Shown: in pieces, positions 9,147 to 18,274 of the stretch
Layout of the letters: each line of letters opens with the position of its first letter
How positions within the stretch are numbered: the stretch's first letter is position 1
Assembly: GCA_016722065.1 (NCBI GenBank)
Contig: JADKGX010000001.1
Coordinates: 2,294,001-2,358,000 of the forward strand
DNA length: 64,000 nt
Source of the DNA: Planctomycetota bacterium
Lineage (GTDB): Bacteria > Planctomycetota > UBA8742 > UBA2392
Direction: 5' to 3'
Translations under genes and position numbers: made by a program
Notes under the pieces: generated by a model
Told to the model about the DNA's origin: nothing
Seen by the model: the letters and a program-made list of their open reading frames with translations, nothing else
Database searches by the model: none

Positions 9147-11198
9147 TTACTTGGTCTTGTCTTCCGTGTTGCCAACTTCCTGGGCCATGCGCGCGGCGGT
9201 GCCGCCGGTGCCGGCCGTAGCAAGGCGTTCGGTGTCCGGTACCGCGGGCAGCGACGGCGACGACGCAATGCCAACGGGGCCGTTGTCCTTGGGTGTGTCC
9301 TCCAGCGCGCTGTACTGAAGCTGGTACAGGCGATGGTAGATGCCCCGCTGCGCCAGCAGCGACTGGTGCGTGCCTTGCTCGGCCAGTTTGCCTTTGTGCA
9401 TCACCAGAATGCGGTCGGCGCGCTGGATGGTGCTCAGGCGGTGCGCAATCACAATGCTGGTACGGCCCTGGGTCAGCTTGGTCAGTGCGGCCTGGATCAT
9501 TTCCTCGGTGTGGGTGTCGATGCTGCTGGTGGCTTCGTCCAGAATCAGCACGGCTGGGTCAAACACCAGTGCCCGGGCGAAACTCAACAACTGGCGCTCG
9601 CCTGCGCTGTAGGTTTTGCCACCTTCCTCAACTACTGATTCCAGGCCGCCGGGCAGCCGGTTGATGAATTTGTCCGCGCCCACGGCCTGGCAGGCGGCCA
9701 GCACGCGGTCGCGGGAAATGTTCTCGTCGCCCAGGCGCAGGTTCTCAAGCACCGTGCCTGCGAACAGAAAGACATCCTGATGCACCACGGCAATGTTGCG
9801 GCGCAGCGATTTCAGCGTGTACTGGCGTGTGTCGCGGCCATCCACCAGCACGCGGCCGGCCTGCACGTCATAGAAGCGGCTGACCAGGTTGATGATCGTG
9901 GTTTTGCCGGCGCCAGTGTGGCCCACAATCGCCACCGTCTGGCCAGGCTGAATGCCGAAGCTGACACCACGCAGCACGGGCTCGCCTGGCTTGTACTCAA
10001 AGTGCACGTCCTCAAAGTCCACGCGGCCCTGCACGCGGCCGTGGTCTGTGGCGTTGGGCAGGTCCTGCACATCCAGCTTTTCGTCCAGAATTGTGAAGAT
10101 GCGCTCGGCGCTGGTCATTGCGCCAACGACGATGTCGAACTTTTCCGTGATGTCGCGAATCGGGGTGAAGAACAGTTCGGCGTACTGGATGTAACTGACC
10201 AGCACGCCCACGCTGATGGCGCCAATGGCGGCCATTTCCGCCGGTGCCATGCCCTTGCCGCGCAGCACTGCGTCGCCGCAGTACCAAAGCACCAGCCCGA
10301 TGCCGGTGGCCGAAAGCGTTGTCGCCACGGGGCGAAAGTAGGCCCAGGCCTTGCGCTGCGCCAGAAAGTGTTTGCGAAAGTCACTGGCAATCAGTTCGTA
10401 GCTGTGCTCGTTGCGTTTCTCTTTGTGAAAGAGCTGCACGACGCGCACGCCAGCCATGCTTTCGGCCATGAAGGCGTTCAGGCGTGACTGGGCCGTGTAC
10501 CAGCGGCGGTAAGCGCCGCGCGAATATTTGCGAAAGATCAGCGTCGCAATCACCATGAACGGAATCACGGAAAGCACAATCAACGCCAGCTTGACATTGA
10601 TCAGCAACAGCATGGTGATGATGCTGGTCAGCATCATCGCGTCCTTGCACAGGGTGACCACCGCCACGCTGAACATGCGTTCCATGGCCCCCACGTCGTA
10701 GGCAACACGGTTCACCAGCCGGCCCACGGGGTTGCGGTGAAAGAACGAAAGCGACAGTGCCTGAACGTGCGAAAACAGTTCCTGGCGAATGTCGTAAAGC
10801 ACGCGCTGGCCAAAGCCCGTAAGAATGTAGGTGTTGGCCCAGTCAATCAGGAATGTCGACACCCGCACGCACAGAAACAGCAGGCCGAACGTGGCCAGCT
10901 TGTCGCGGTCCGGCCAGGCACGTACTGCATCGGCCCCGCCTGCAAACAGGCCCAGAAAGCCGGCAACGGCGTCGCCGGGAATGCTTTTGCCGGTGCGGAA
11001 AATGATGTCAACCAGCGCGCCCACCAGCAGCGGCGGCGATACCGCCAGCGCCGACGAAACCAGCACCAGACCAAGCCCCGCGGCAATGCGGCCCTTGTAA
11101 GGAAGGGCATACTTCAGAATGCGACGCAGCAGCACCGGGTCAAAGACGTTGGTCTTGATCCGTTCTTCCAGCAGGTCATCTTCAAAGTCGTCTGACAT
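9147..11198 (-). CDS. ABC exporter half-transporter, consensus ATPase site partner
   Basis: A 683-residue half-transporter: six membrane helices (residues about 30-350) then an ATPase domain. The start is placed at 11198 (MSDDFEDDLLEERIK); the open frame upstream is only the shadow of the neighbouring gene. Walker A is GHTGAGKTT, Walker B LILDEATSSID with the catalytic glutamate present, but the signature is unusual (YSAGERQ in place of LSGGQ). It lies 37 bp after its partner gene, as in YheH/YheI, BmrCD or TM287/288-type heterodimers. The C-terminal tail is Pro/Gly-rich and extended. Likely exports lipids, drugs or peptides. Confidence 0.9.
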   Translation of the reverse strand: MSDDFEDDLLEERIKTNVFDPVLLRRILKYALPYKGRIAAGLGLVLVSSALAVSPPLLVGALVDIIFRTGKSIPGDAVAGFLGLFAGGADAVRAWPDRDKLATFGLLFLCVRVSTFLIDWANTYILTGFGQRVLYDIRQELFSHVQALSLSFFHRNPVGRLVNRVAYDVGAMERMFSVAVVTLCKDAMMLTSIITMLLLINVKLALIVLSVIPFMVIATLIFRKYSRGAYRRWYTAQSRLNAFMAESMAGVRVVQLFHKEKRNEHSYELIASDFRKHFLAQRKAWAYFRPVATTLSATGIGLVLWYCGDAVLRGKGMAPAEMAAIGAISVGVLVSYIQYAELFFTPIRDITEKFDIVVGAMTSAERIFTILDEKLDVQDLPNATDHGRVQGRVDFEDVHFEYKPGEPVLRGVSFGIQPGQTVAIVGHTGAGKTTIINLVSRFYDVQAGRVLVDGRDTRQYTLKSLRRNIAVVHQDVFLFAGTVLENLRLGDENISRDRVLAACQAVGADKFINRLPGGLESVVEEGGKTYSAGERQLLSFARALVFDPAVLILDEATSSIDTHTEEMIQAALTKLTQGRTSIVIAHRLSTIQRADRILVMHKGKLAEQGTHQSLLAQRGIYHRLYQLQYSALEDTPKDNGPVGIASSPSLPAVPDTERLATAGTGGTAARMAQEVGNTEDKTK

Positions 11199-11235
11199 GG
11201 CTTCCTGTTGCAACACTCGGGCCAACGGCCCGGCG

Positions 11236-13254
11236 CTAGTCCTTGTTGGCCAGTTCCTGTTCCAGTTGCTGTTTGCGGTGCAGATCGGCGTAGTAGCCCT
11301 GCATCTGCAACAGTTGCTCGTGCCGGCCGCGCTCCACGATGCGGCCTTCGTGCAGCACCACAATCTCGTCGGCGTGTTCCACCGTGCTGACCCGATGGCT
11401 GACAATCAACGTGGTGCGCTGGGCCATGACATCTTTCAGCCCGGCCAGGATTGCTTCTTCGGTTTGGGTGTCGACTGCACTGAGGCAGTCGTCCAGCAGC
11501 AGAATCGAAGGCTTGCGCGCAATCGCCCTTGCAATCGCCACCCGCTGCTTCTGGCCACCCGACAGGTTGACGCCCTTTTCACCCAGCAGCGTTTCATACT
11601 GACGCGGAAAGGCCAGAATATCCGGTTCCACCTGTGCGATCCGCGCGCACTGCTTCAGCCACTCGTTGTCCACGGGCGCTGGCTGACGGTCCTCTGGCTT
11701 GATGCCGCGGAATGTTGCTGCGCCCTCCATGCCCAGTGCCAGGTTCTGCAGGATGCTTTCACTGAACAGGAATGTCTCCTGCGGCACGGCGCCAATGCGG
11801 GTTCGCAGCACGTCCAGCGGTATCAATCGCACATCTACGCCATCCAGAAACACGGTGCCCGCCGGCGGGTCGTAAAGGCGCGGCAACAGGCCCAGCAGCG
11901 TGCTTTTGCCGCTGCCCACGGGCCCGACAATCGCCAGCGTTTTGCCAGCCTGCACGTGCAGGCTGATGTTTTCCAGCGCATGCGGGCGCGACCCGGCCCT
12001 GCCGTTGCTGCCTTCGGCCCCCGGCGGGTAATAGGCAAACGTCAGGTTGCGGATTTCGACATCGCCGCGCAGGTCCGTCATGGCAGCAGGCGCAGGGTCC
12101 TGCGTGATCGCGGGTTTGGTATGCAGCACTTCTTCCAGGCGCTGCATGCTGACGTTTGCGCGCTGGTAAAGGCTGATTACCCAGCCCAACCCGATCATCG
12201 GCCCCGAAAGCCGGATCAAGTAGCTGAAAAAGGCCATGAACCCGCCCACGGTAATCGCCCCGGCCTGGCGCACGGCGATTTCGACTTCTGCAGGCGATGC
12301 CCCGGCGGCGGCCATGGAGCGCTGGATCTGGATACCATCCAGCACCAGGCTGCCGCCGTAAATCACCACCACCAGGTCGGCCAAGGCCAGCATCAGCACC
12401 AGCAGCGGCTGCTGCAGGGCCTCAATGGCCGCCAGCTTCAGGGCGCGGCGGCGGTACTCGCCACTCAGGCGTGCAAAGGTGCGCACTTCGTCGTCTTCGC
12501 GGGTGAAGCTTTTGATCACCTTGGCGCCGGCAAAGCTCTCGCGGGCGCGTTCGGCCACCAGCGAAAGCTGGTCCTGCATTTCGTCGTAACGCTTCTCAAT
12601 GCGCTTGGCCAGGCGCGAAACAATCACCGGAATCAGCGGCAGGGTCAGAAGGCTTGCCAGCAGCAGCGTGGGGCTGATGTGATACATGTAGACCGGCACG
12701 AACAGGAAATACAGCAACGTATCGAAGCCGATCAGCAGGCCGACCCAGAAGAATTCCCGACAAGCGTTGATGTCCGATGTTGCCAGGGTCATCAGGTCGC
12801 CGGTCTTGGTGCGGTCGTGATAGCCGGCGTGAAGTGTCTGGGTATGGCCGAAGAAACGGCCGCGCAGGTCATGTGTCAGGTTCACGGCACCCAGGCTGTA
12901 GTACATGGACATGTACCAGCGAAAGATGCCCGTTGTTGCCACCACAACCACGTACAACACGCCATACACCCACATGCCACCCATGAACGAACCTTCACCG
13001 AACCAGCTGGACGGCAACCAGCCCTGCAGCGGGCTGGCACTGCCCTGGCCGCCGGAAGTGGCGTACATGAGATGGTCAATGGCCCATTTGACGACCTGGG
13101 GCGTGAAGGTGTCCAGCAGGTCAACAAACACCAGCGCCAGCGTGCCCAGCAGGTAGGGGCGCCAGTAGGGTCTGCAATAGCCCAGCAGATGGAACAACTT
13201 GCGGATCACGGGTCTTTCCGGTGCGCAGGCCGGAACCCCGGTCTGGCGCGGCAT
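11236..13254 (-). CDS. ABC exporter half-transporter, degenerate-site partner
   Basis: A 672-residue half-transporter with six membrane helices and an ATPase domain. Walker A (GPVGSGKST) and signature (LSGGQKQR) are canonical, but the residue after Walker B is Asp, not Glu (ILLLDDCLSAVD). This is the mark of the degenerate nucleotide site in heterodimeric exporters. Its own signature completes the active site of the partner encoded just downstream. The ATG at 13254 has no evident ribosome site; a GTG at 13209 preceded by GGAAAG would give a product shorter by 15 residues starting IRKLFHLL and is a fair alternative. Confidence 0.9.
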   Translation of the reverse strand: MPRQTGVPACAPERPVIRKLFHLLGYCRPYWRPYLLGTLALVFVDLLDTFTPQVVKWAIDHLMYATSGGQGSASPLQGWLPSSWFGEGSFMGGMWVYGVLYVVVVATTGIFRWYMSMYYSLGAVNLTHDLRGRFFGHTQTLHAGYHDRTKTGDLMTLATSDINACREFFWVGLLIGFDTLLYFLFVPVYMYHISPTLLLASLLTLPLIPVIVSRLAKRIEKRYDEMQDQLSLVAERARESFAGAKVIKSFTREDDEVRTFARLSGEYRRRALKLAAIEALQQPLLVLMLALADLVVVIYGGSLVLDGIQIQRSMAAAGASPAEVEIAVRQAGAITVGGFMAFFSYLIRLSGPMIGLGWVISLYQRANVSMQRLEEVLHTKPAITQDPAPAAMTDLRGDVEIRNLTFAYYPPGAEGSNGRAGSRPHALENISLHVQAGKTLAIVGPVGSGKSTLLGLLPRLYDPPAGTVFLDGVDVRLIPLDVLRTRIGAVPQETFLFSESILQNLALGMEGAATFRGIKPEDRQPAPVDNEWLKQCARIAQVEPDILAFPRQYETLLGEKGVNLSGGQKQRVAIARAIARKPSILLLDDCLSAVDTQTEEAILAGLKDVMAQRTTLIVSHRVSTVEHADEIVVLHEGRIVERGRHEQLLQMQGYYADLHRKQQLEQELANKD

Positions 13255-13426
13255 TGTGTCGCGTACTCTGGACGTGTCAAGACCACCCCAAAGCGGGTAA
13301 GCCCTGCCATTGCCAGCACAGGGAAGCTATAGTCACCGCCCCTGCAATCAATGGGGCTGAACCCGTAACCAGGAAACACAGCTTTCATCCTTAGGACGAA
13401 CGCGAGTTTCCTTCCGGAGCATGAAT

Positions 13427-16288
13427 ATGGTCTCTATGCGACGTGCTGTATTGCTTACGCTGCTGTTTGGGCTGCTGGCCGCGGCAATGCCGGCCATTGG
13501 CTTTGGTGACCTGGCACCGCGCAACACCCTGGGGTACGCGCGCGCCCGCAACCTGGGCGAAGGCCTGCGGCGGCTGGCCGGTGATGACTGGAACGCGCTC
13601 TATGAGCGCGCCCTGAAGCTGCGCAACAACCGCGATCGTGAAGATTCGGACCCCATGATCAACGAGGTACGCAAGTTCATTGACCATGCCGGGGCCGTCG
13701 AGTTTGCCCTGGTGGACCTGATGGTGCGTGACCCGCACGTGCAGGTTGTGGTTGTGGCCCACCTGGACGAAACCGCACCCAAGGCCTTCAGCGAAGACCT
13801 GTTGAAGTGGCTCAAGGAAATGCGCGAAGAGAGCCTGAAATTCACTGCCACCGAGATCACGGCCGAGGACTTCACGTTGCGCCTGCAGCCAGGGTTTCTG
13901 GTAATGACCGTCGGCGGTGCGGCCCGGGAGCACGTCACGGACGTGCTGCAAGGCGACACCTCGGAAAGTCTCAGCAAAGTGGAGCGCTTCAAGAAGTGGA
14001 GCGAAGCGAGCAAGCAGGACATCGAGGCCTGGGTGGACATGAAGTCCCTGCGCAGCGCCATCGACAAGATGGGCGAAGACATGCGCATCGACAGCGACAC
14101 CCAGCAGGTTCTGGACCTTCTGGAATGGCAGAAGTGGGACGTCATTACCGGCTCTCTGGCCCTGCCCGGCAAGACCGGCGGCGGCTTGGCGCTGAACATT
14201 GATCTGTCGTTCAGCCAGCCTGTGGAAAGCCTCAATGCGCTGCTTCGGCCCACGGGCTCGGCGCGCATGATTCGCACGCTGCCCGCCGAGACGCTGGGTT
14301 TTGTCAGCGCCCAGATCGGTGCGGATGCAGAAAGCACCTGGAAAGACATCTGCCGCATGGTGCACGACGGTGAACAGCGTGCCCGCCCGGCCTCGCTGCG
14401 CCGGCAGGTGGAATGGGCCAAGAACAGCCTGGAGTATTCGCGCCAGGAACTGGCCCGCCTGGAGAAGGGTGAAGACGGCAGCGACGAAGACAAGGATTTC
14501 CGTGGCCCCGGCGACGAAGAACCAACCATGCCGGAACCCGAGCCCGAGAACCGCGAAGAGCAGATCAAGCGGATCAAAGACCAGATCAAGTACCAGGAAC
14601 AGGAACTGGCAGAGTTGGAACAGCAGGTCCGCGACTTCAAGTCGCGCGCGTTCAGCACTGACGACGAAGGCCGCACCAGCCAAAGCAGCGATGGCGAAGA
14701 AATGTGGGACAAGGTGCGTCAGTTCTTGAAGCAGGTCGGGGTAGAGCCCGCCGAAATGGCCCAGGTGATTGGCGGCGAAGTGATTGCAGGTTTTGTAGGT
14801 TTGCCCGATACCGAACCCGACAGCATGGAGGACATGTTCCGTGCCCTGTGGTTCGTAAACATCGAGCTGCGGGAAGGACAGGAAGCGGTCAAGAAGAAGA
14901 TTATCGACTTCGCGCTGGGCAAATCCCTGCCCGCCGATGCAACCGAAGACCAGAAGGAAGAAGCACGCCGCCGCGCAGAATCGATGCTGTTCAAGAAGGT
15001 CGAGGGCGGTGAAGTGCTGCGCCCCAAGGGTGGCTTTGGTGGCCAGTGCATTTTCTTTGCCGATACGTTCTGCGGAATGGCCGGCAACGAAGATGTGGCG
15101 TTGCGCATTCTGAAAGCCGCGGCCGGTGGCAAAACACTGGCTCCAGGCAATGTGCCCGGCGGAACTGCTGGCAGCAAACTGCTGTACATCGACCTGGGTG
15201 AACTGATCGCCCGCGGAGTGGAATCCGACAGGGCACGTTCCAGCCGCTGGCGCCAGTTCAGCGTGCCAGACATTGACGTGCGCAAGCTGCTCAAAAGCGG
15301 CTTGCGGCTTGGCGTCACCACCGGTGAAAGCCCCACCCGCATCACCCTCAATGCCGCCACAGCGGGCGAACCAAGCCTGCGTGGCCTGCTGGAAGCGCTG
15401 GTTTCGGAAGGCGAGTTGGGCCGCGCATGGAATCACGACCGCGACATGCTGGACGAACTGGGCAATGGCCTGTCCCAGTGGCTGGACCAGAACCGCGAAA
15501 GCCTGCAAACCGCAACCGCTGAAGACGCCGGCAAAAAGCTCAAAGGCGTCAGCCCTGCAAGCCTGATGAACGACGGCTACTTCAGCCCGCAGGACGGCAT
15601 GCGCAGCGCGTTTGACCCTGCCATGGTCGCGCGTCTCAAGGCCATGATCGAATCCGGCAGCGATGTACTTGGCGGTGAAGGTGGCGCCGGGGACATGAAG
15701 GAAAGCGGTTATGACTGGTACGGTCTGCCCGCGAAGTGGGATTTCAATGCAGGGGGCGGCTATCGCTGGGGCGAGTTGCACAACTCCTGGCTGGTCTGCG
15801 CCACCAAGGGCCCCTGGCTGCGCGGCGGGCGCGCATGCGTTGTATTCAATGGCACCAATGTCCAGACGATGTGGCTGGACGAAGACAGCTTCAAGCAGCT
15901 CGTGGTCACCAACCGCGGTGGCAGCAGGCTCAAGGAAATCGATACTCCGCTGCCCGTTCTGCCGCGCTGGAAGGCCAAGCTGCGCCTGAGTAACGAACGC
16001 TGGACAGCCCAAGGCCTGCGCGATCGCGTGCGCAACGCCGTGGAGACCGCTGCCGCAGAAGGTCGCGAGTTCCAGCTTGATTTCAATGGCAGCCGCGCGG
16101 AGGACACGATCGAGAAACTTCGCAAAGCCTTCGCCATCGGTGACGACGACTGGTTTGAAATCGAACAGGCCAAGAACATCGAGATCGAAGCCAAGGGCGA
16201 CAAGTGCCGCGTGCGCCTGAAGCAGGGCGACGATTGGATTGAGGTTGACCAGGACGGCAAAATGACGACCAGCTGGGACAACGAATAA
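13427..16288 (+). CDS. Large exported protein with central charged coiled coil, unknown function
   Basis: A protein of about 950 residues with an N-terminal signal segment (RRAVLLTLLFGLLAAAMPA). The GGAG at 13416-13419 sits best for the ATG at 13427; 13421 and 13436 are also possible. Residues about 320-430 are a long charged Glu/Lys/Arg coiled coil interrupted by an acidic Asp/Glu patch (GEDGSDEDKDFRGPGDEEP). The phrase TLPAETLGFVSAQIG recalls DUF3352-like planctomycete proteins, but I cannot confirm membership. No catalytic motif is seen. It is flanked by divergent ABC genes and followed by a small lipoprotein gene. Exported, probably periplasmic; otherwise unassigned. Confidence 0.7.
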   Translation: MVSMRRAVLLTLLFGLLAAAMPAIGFGDLAPRNTLGYARARNLGEGLRRLAGDDWNALYERALKLRNNRDREDSDPMINEVRKFIDHAGAVEFALVDLMVRDPHVQVVVVAHLDETAPKAFSEDLLKWLKEMREESLKFTATEITAEDFTLRLQPGFLVMTVGGAAREHVTDVLQGDTSESLSKVERFKKWSEASKQDIEAWVDMKSLRSAIDKMGEDMRIDSDTQQVLDLLEWQKWDVITGSLALPGKTGGGLALNIDLSFSQPVESLNALLRPTGSARMIRTLPAETLGFVSAQIGADAESTWKDICRMVHDGEQRARPASLRRQVEWAKNSLEYSRQELARLEKGEDGSDEDKDFRGPGDEEPTMPEPEPENREEQIKRIKDQIKYQEQELAELEQQVRDFKSRAFSTDDEGRTSQSSDGEEMWDKVRQFLKQVGVEPAEMAQVIGGEVIAGFVGLPDTEPDSMEDMFRALWFVNIELREGQEAVKKKIIDFALGKSLPADATEDQKEEARRRAESMLFKKVEGGEVLRPKGGFGGQCIFFADTFCGMAGNEDVALRILKAAAGGKTLAPGNVPGGTAGSKLLYIDLGELIARGVESDRARSSRWRQFSVPDIDVRKLLKSGLRLGVTTGESPTRITLNAATAGEPSLRGLLEALVSEGELGRAWNHDRDMLDELGNGLSQWLDQNRESLQTATAEDAGKKLKGVSPASLMNDGYFSPQDGMRSAFDPAMVARLKAMIESGSDVLGGEGGAGDMKESGYDWYGLPAKWDFNAGGGYRWGELHNSWLVCATKGPWLRGGRACVVFNGTNVQTMWLDEDSFKQLVVTNRGGSRLKEIDTPLPVLPRWKAKLRLSNERWTAQGLRDRVRNAVETAAAEGREFQLDFNGSRAEDTIEKLRKAFAIGDDDWFEIEQAKNIEIEAKGDKCRVRLKQGDDWIEVDQDGKMTTSWDNE

Positions 16289-16424
16289 ACCAAAGATGGC
16301 AACAGGGGGCACCGGGTTCTACATGACACTCGGGGCCCCCTTCGCCGTTACAACCGGCGCGACCAGGGCCAGGCTCCGTGGGGATGCGCTGTCCCGGGTC
16401 ACCACACAACCAAGGAAGCCACAT

Positions 16425-16865
16425 ATGCGACTGCTCTCGACATTGCTTTGCATGGCCGTACTTCTGGCACTGGTGCCAGGCTGCGGCGGCCGCCGCGGCC
16501 CCGGTTCGGCGACGCCCGAAACGGAACACCGCGACCCGACTGACCGCGCCGAGCTGCTGGGCACGCGGCGCGTGGACTTCAAGGCAGACCACGACACCAT
16601 CACCGTAGGGGCACACGACGGCACGTTTGAGGCGCTTCGCATTGATGTCGAGGGCAGCGCCCTGGAAATGTGGGATGTCAAAATCACCTACGGCAACGGC
16701 GAAAAACACTCGCCCGCCACGCGCCTGATCTTTGGCGAGAACTCCTGGAGCCGCCGCATCGACCTGCCAGGCGGCAACCGTGTCATCAAGCGTATCGAGT
16801 TCGTCTACAAAAGCCGCAATGCCCGCACGGGCAAGGCCACCGTCAAGGTCTACGGCATTCACTAA
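16425..16865 (+). CDS. Small DUF2541-like lipoprotein
   Basis: A 146-residue protein beginning at an ATG preceded by AAGGA. It has a lipoprotein signal with lipobox LVPGC and a short Gly/Arg linker. The mature part (LLGTRRVDFKADHDTI, then ALRIDVEGSALEMWDVKITY, RVIKRIEFVYKS and a final KVYG) is a compact all-beta domain resembling DUF2541 (YaaX-like) proteins. The role of that family is not known. A strong terminator follows the stop. It is separated from the upstream gene by 136 bp, so it may be transcribed with it or alone. Confidence 0.65.
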   Translation: MRLLSTLLCMAVLLALVPGCGGRRGPGSATPETEHRDPTDRAELLGTRRVDFKADHDTITVGAHDGTFEALRIDVEGSALEMWDVKITYGNGEKHSPATRLIFGENSWSRRIDLPGGNRVIKRIEFVYKSRNARTGKATVKVYGIH

Positions 16866-16883
16866 CGTCTGGCATGGTCCGTA

Positions 16884-16923
16884 CCGCGCGCCAGCCCACG
16901 GGCTGGCGCGCGGTTTGCTTTTG
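16884..16923 (+). terminator. Strong terminator between convergent genes
   Basis: A perfect 14-bp GC-rich stem (16884-16897 with 16900-16913) is followed by a T-rich run TTTGCTTTT. It ends the lipoprotein transcript and sits 8 bp from the stop of the convergent peptidase gene, so it may serve both. Confidence 0.85.
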
Positions 16924-16930
16924 TGGCCGA

Positions 16931-18247
16931 TCAGGACGTGGTCTGGCGCGCCTGGGGCAGAATGATGCTGGCGGCGCGGTGGTTGGGGTCAAACAGCTCC
17001 GCGATGCGAGTATTGACGTCTTGAGGCGAAATGCGGTCGGCAATGTCCGGCACGTCAAACAGGTCGTACTGCTGCGCAAGCGCCCCCAGATAGGCGCTGG
17101 CCGTTGTTTCAGGGTCGTTGAACGCGCGCAGATAGGTGCCCAGGAACTTGCGTCGCTTGCGCTCAATCACCTCGGCTGAAACGCCTTGGGCACGCGCGTC
17201 GTCCAGCACCATGATCAACTCGCGCAGCAGTTCTTCCGGGTCGCTGGTTTCGCCGCCAATGACGACATAGCCAAAGCCCTTTTCAGCCTGGAAGCCCGCC
17301 CCGAAATCGTTGCCAATCAGCCCGCGCGCATACAGGCGCTCATAGGCAGCGCTTTCCCGGCTGAACAGCGCGTCCAGGGCCACACCGGAAATCAGGTCCA
17401 TGCGCGCCAGGTCGTTGCCGGTACGCACCACGGGATCCTTGAATCCCAGAAGCAAGCGCGGTCGGGCCACAAACATGCGGCGTTCACGCCGCTTGTCCTC
17501 GACAAACTCGGGCTCGCGCGGCAACAGTCGCAGGATCTTTGGCGCCGGTGTGGTGGGCGCAAAGCGTGCAGATGCGGCCTCAGCCGCAGCAAGCACGGCC
17601 TGTGGTTCCATGTCGCCGCTGATGATCAGCGTCAGGTTTGAAGGGTGGTACCAGGCGGCATGGCATGCCCCCAGCAGTTCCGGAGAAATGGCGCGCACCA
17701 TTTCTTCTGTGCCCGCGATGTCGACACGCAACGGGTGGCGCACATACATGGCCTCCAGCAGTTGCGCATAGCCAACCCAGCCGGGGTGGTCGCGATACTG
17801 GTTGATCTCCTGGATGATGATATCGCGCTCGGTGTCGACCAGTTTGCGGTCGAAGTAGGGCGTCAGCGCCAACTCAAGCAGCGTTTGAAGGTTGTCTTCA
17901 AAGTTCTGCACGCACTCGAAGTAATAGGCCGTTTGCGTGTGGCTGGTGTGTGCGTTGCAATAGGCGCCGCGGCGGCTGAACTGGTCGCTCAGGTCGCCGC
18001 TGGCCTTTTTGAACAACTGGTGTTCCAGAAAGTGCGCAATGCCCCCGGGCACCTTGGTGGCCTTGCCGTTCTGCTTCCAGGTCATGTCAATGCTGCCGAA
18101 GTCAGCCACAACGTAGGCAATCCGCTTTTCAAAGCCTGGGCGCGGGGCAAACACCAGTTTCATGCCGCAGGAAAGCACGGCTTCGAAGCGGGTCTCGGAA
18201 AGTCGCTTGGACGTAACCGGCACCAGGCGTGGTGTGCGTGCAATCAT
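16931..18247 (-). CDS. M16 family zinc peptidase (YfmH-like)
   Basis: A 438-residue inverzincin. The zinc motif HxxEH is intact (HFLEHQLF), and the distal glutamate ligand is in ERDIIIQEINQY about 75 residues later. The second half carries the inactive-like M16C domain. The HFLEHQLF form and length resemble YfmH/AlbF-type peptidases rather than pitrilysin; no signal peptide is seen, so it is probably cytoplasmic. It lies 27 bp downstream of a SagB-type dehydrogenase gene, on the same strand. Because M16 peptidases cleave leader peptides in some RiPP pathways, the pairing may be functional, but no precursor peptide or cyclase gene is nearby. Confidence 0.87.
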   Translation of the reverse strand: MIARTPRLVPVTSKRLSETRFEAVLSCGMKLVFAPRPGFEKRIAYVVADFGSIDMTWKQNGKATKVPGGIAHFLEHQLFKKASGDLSDQFSRRGAYCNAHTSHTQTAYYFECVQNFEDNLQTLLELALTPYFDRKLVDTERDIIIQEINQYRDHPGWVGYAQLLEAMYVRHPLRVDIAGTEEMVRAISPELLGACHAAWYHPSNLTLIISGDMEPQAVLAAAEAASARFAPTTPAPKILRLLPREPEFVEDKRRERRMFVARPRLLLGFKDPVVRTGNDLARMDLISGVALDALFSRESAAYERLYARGLIGNDFGAGFQAEKGFGYVVIGGETSDPEELLRELIMVLDDARAQGVSAEVIERKRRKFLGTYLRAFNDPETTASAYLGALAQQYDLFDVPDIADRISPQDVNTRIAELFDPNHRAASIILPQARQTTS

Positions 18248-18274
18248 GGGGACTCCTGCAAACGTGGCGGCCTA

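Noticed and set aside
11119..13332. A 737-codon open frame on the plus strand
   Set aside because: Antisense to the ABC exporter; its composition (His/Gln/Arg-rich) is typical of a mirror frame in GC-rich DNA.
13391..16312. A 973-codon open frame on the minus strand
   Set aside because: Antisense to the large exported coiled-coil gene, which has a signal peptide and ribosome site; the minus frame has neither.
16305..16340. Terminator between the coiled-coil gene and the DUF2541-like gene
   Set aside because: The GGGGGC/GCCCCC pairing is interrupted by bulges and no T-run follows, so I could not support it.
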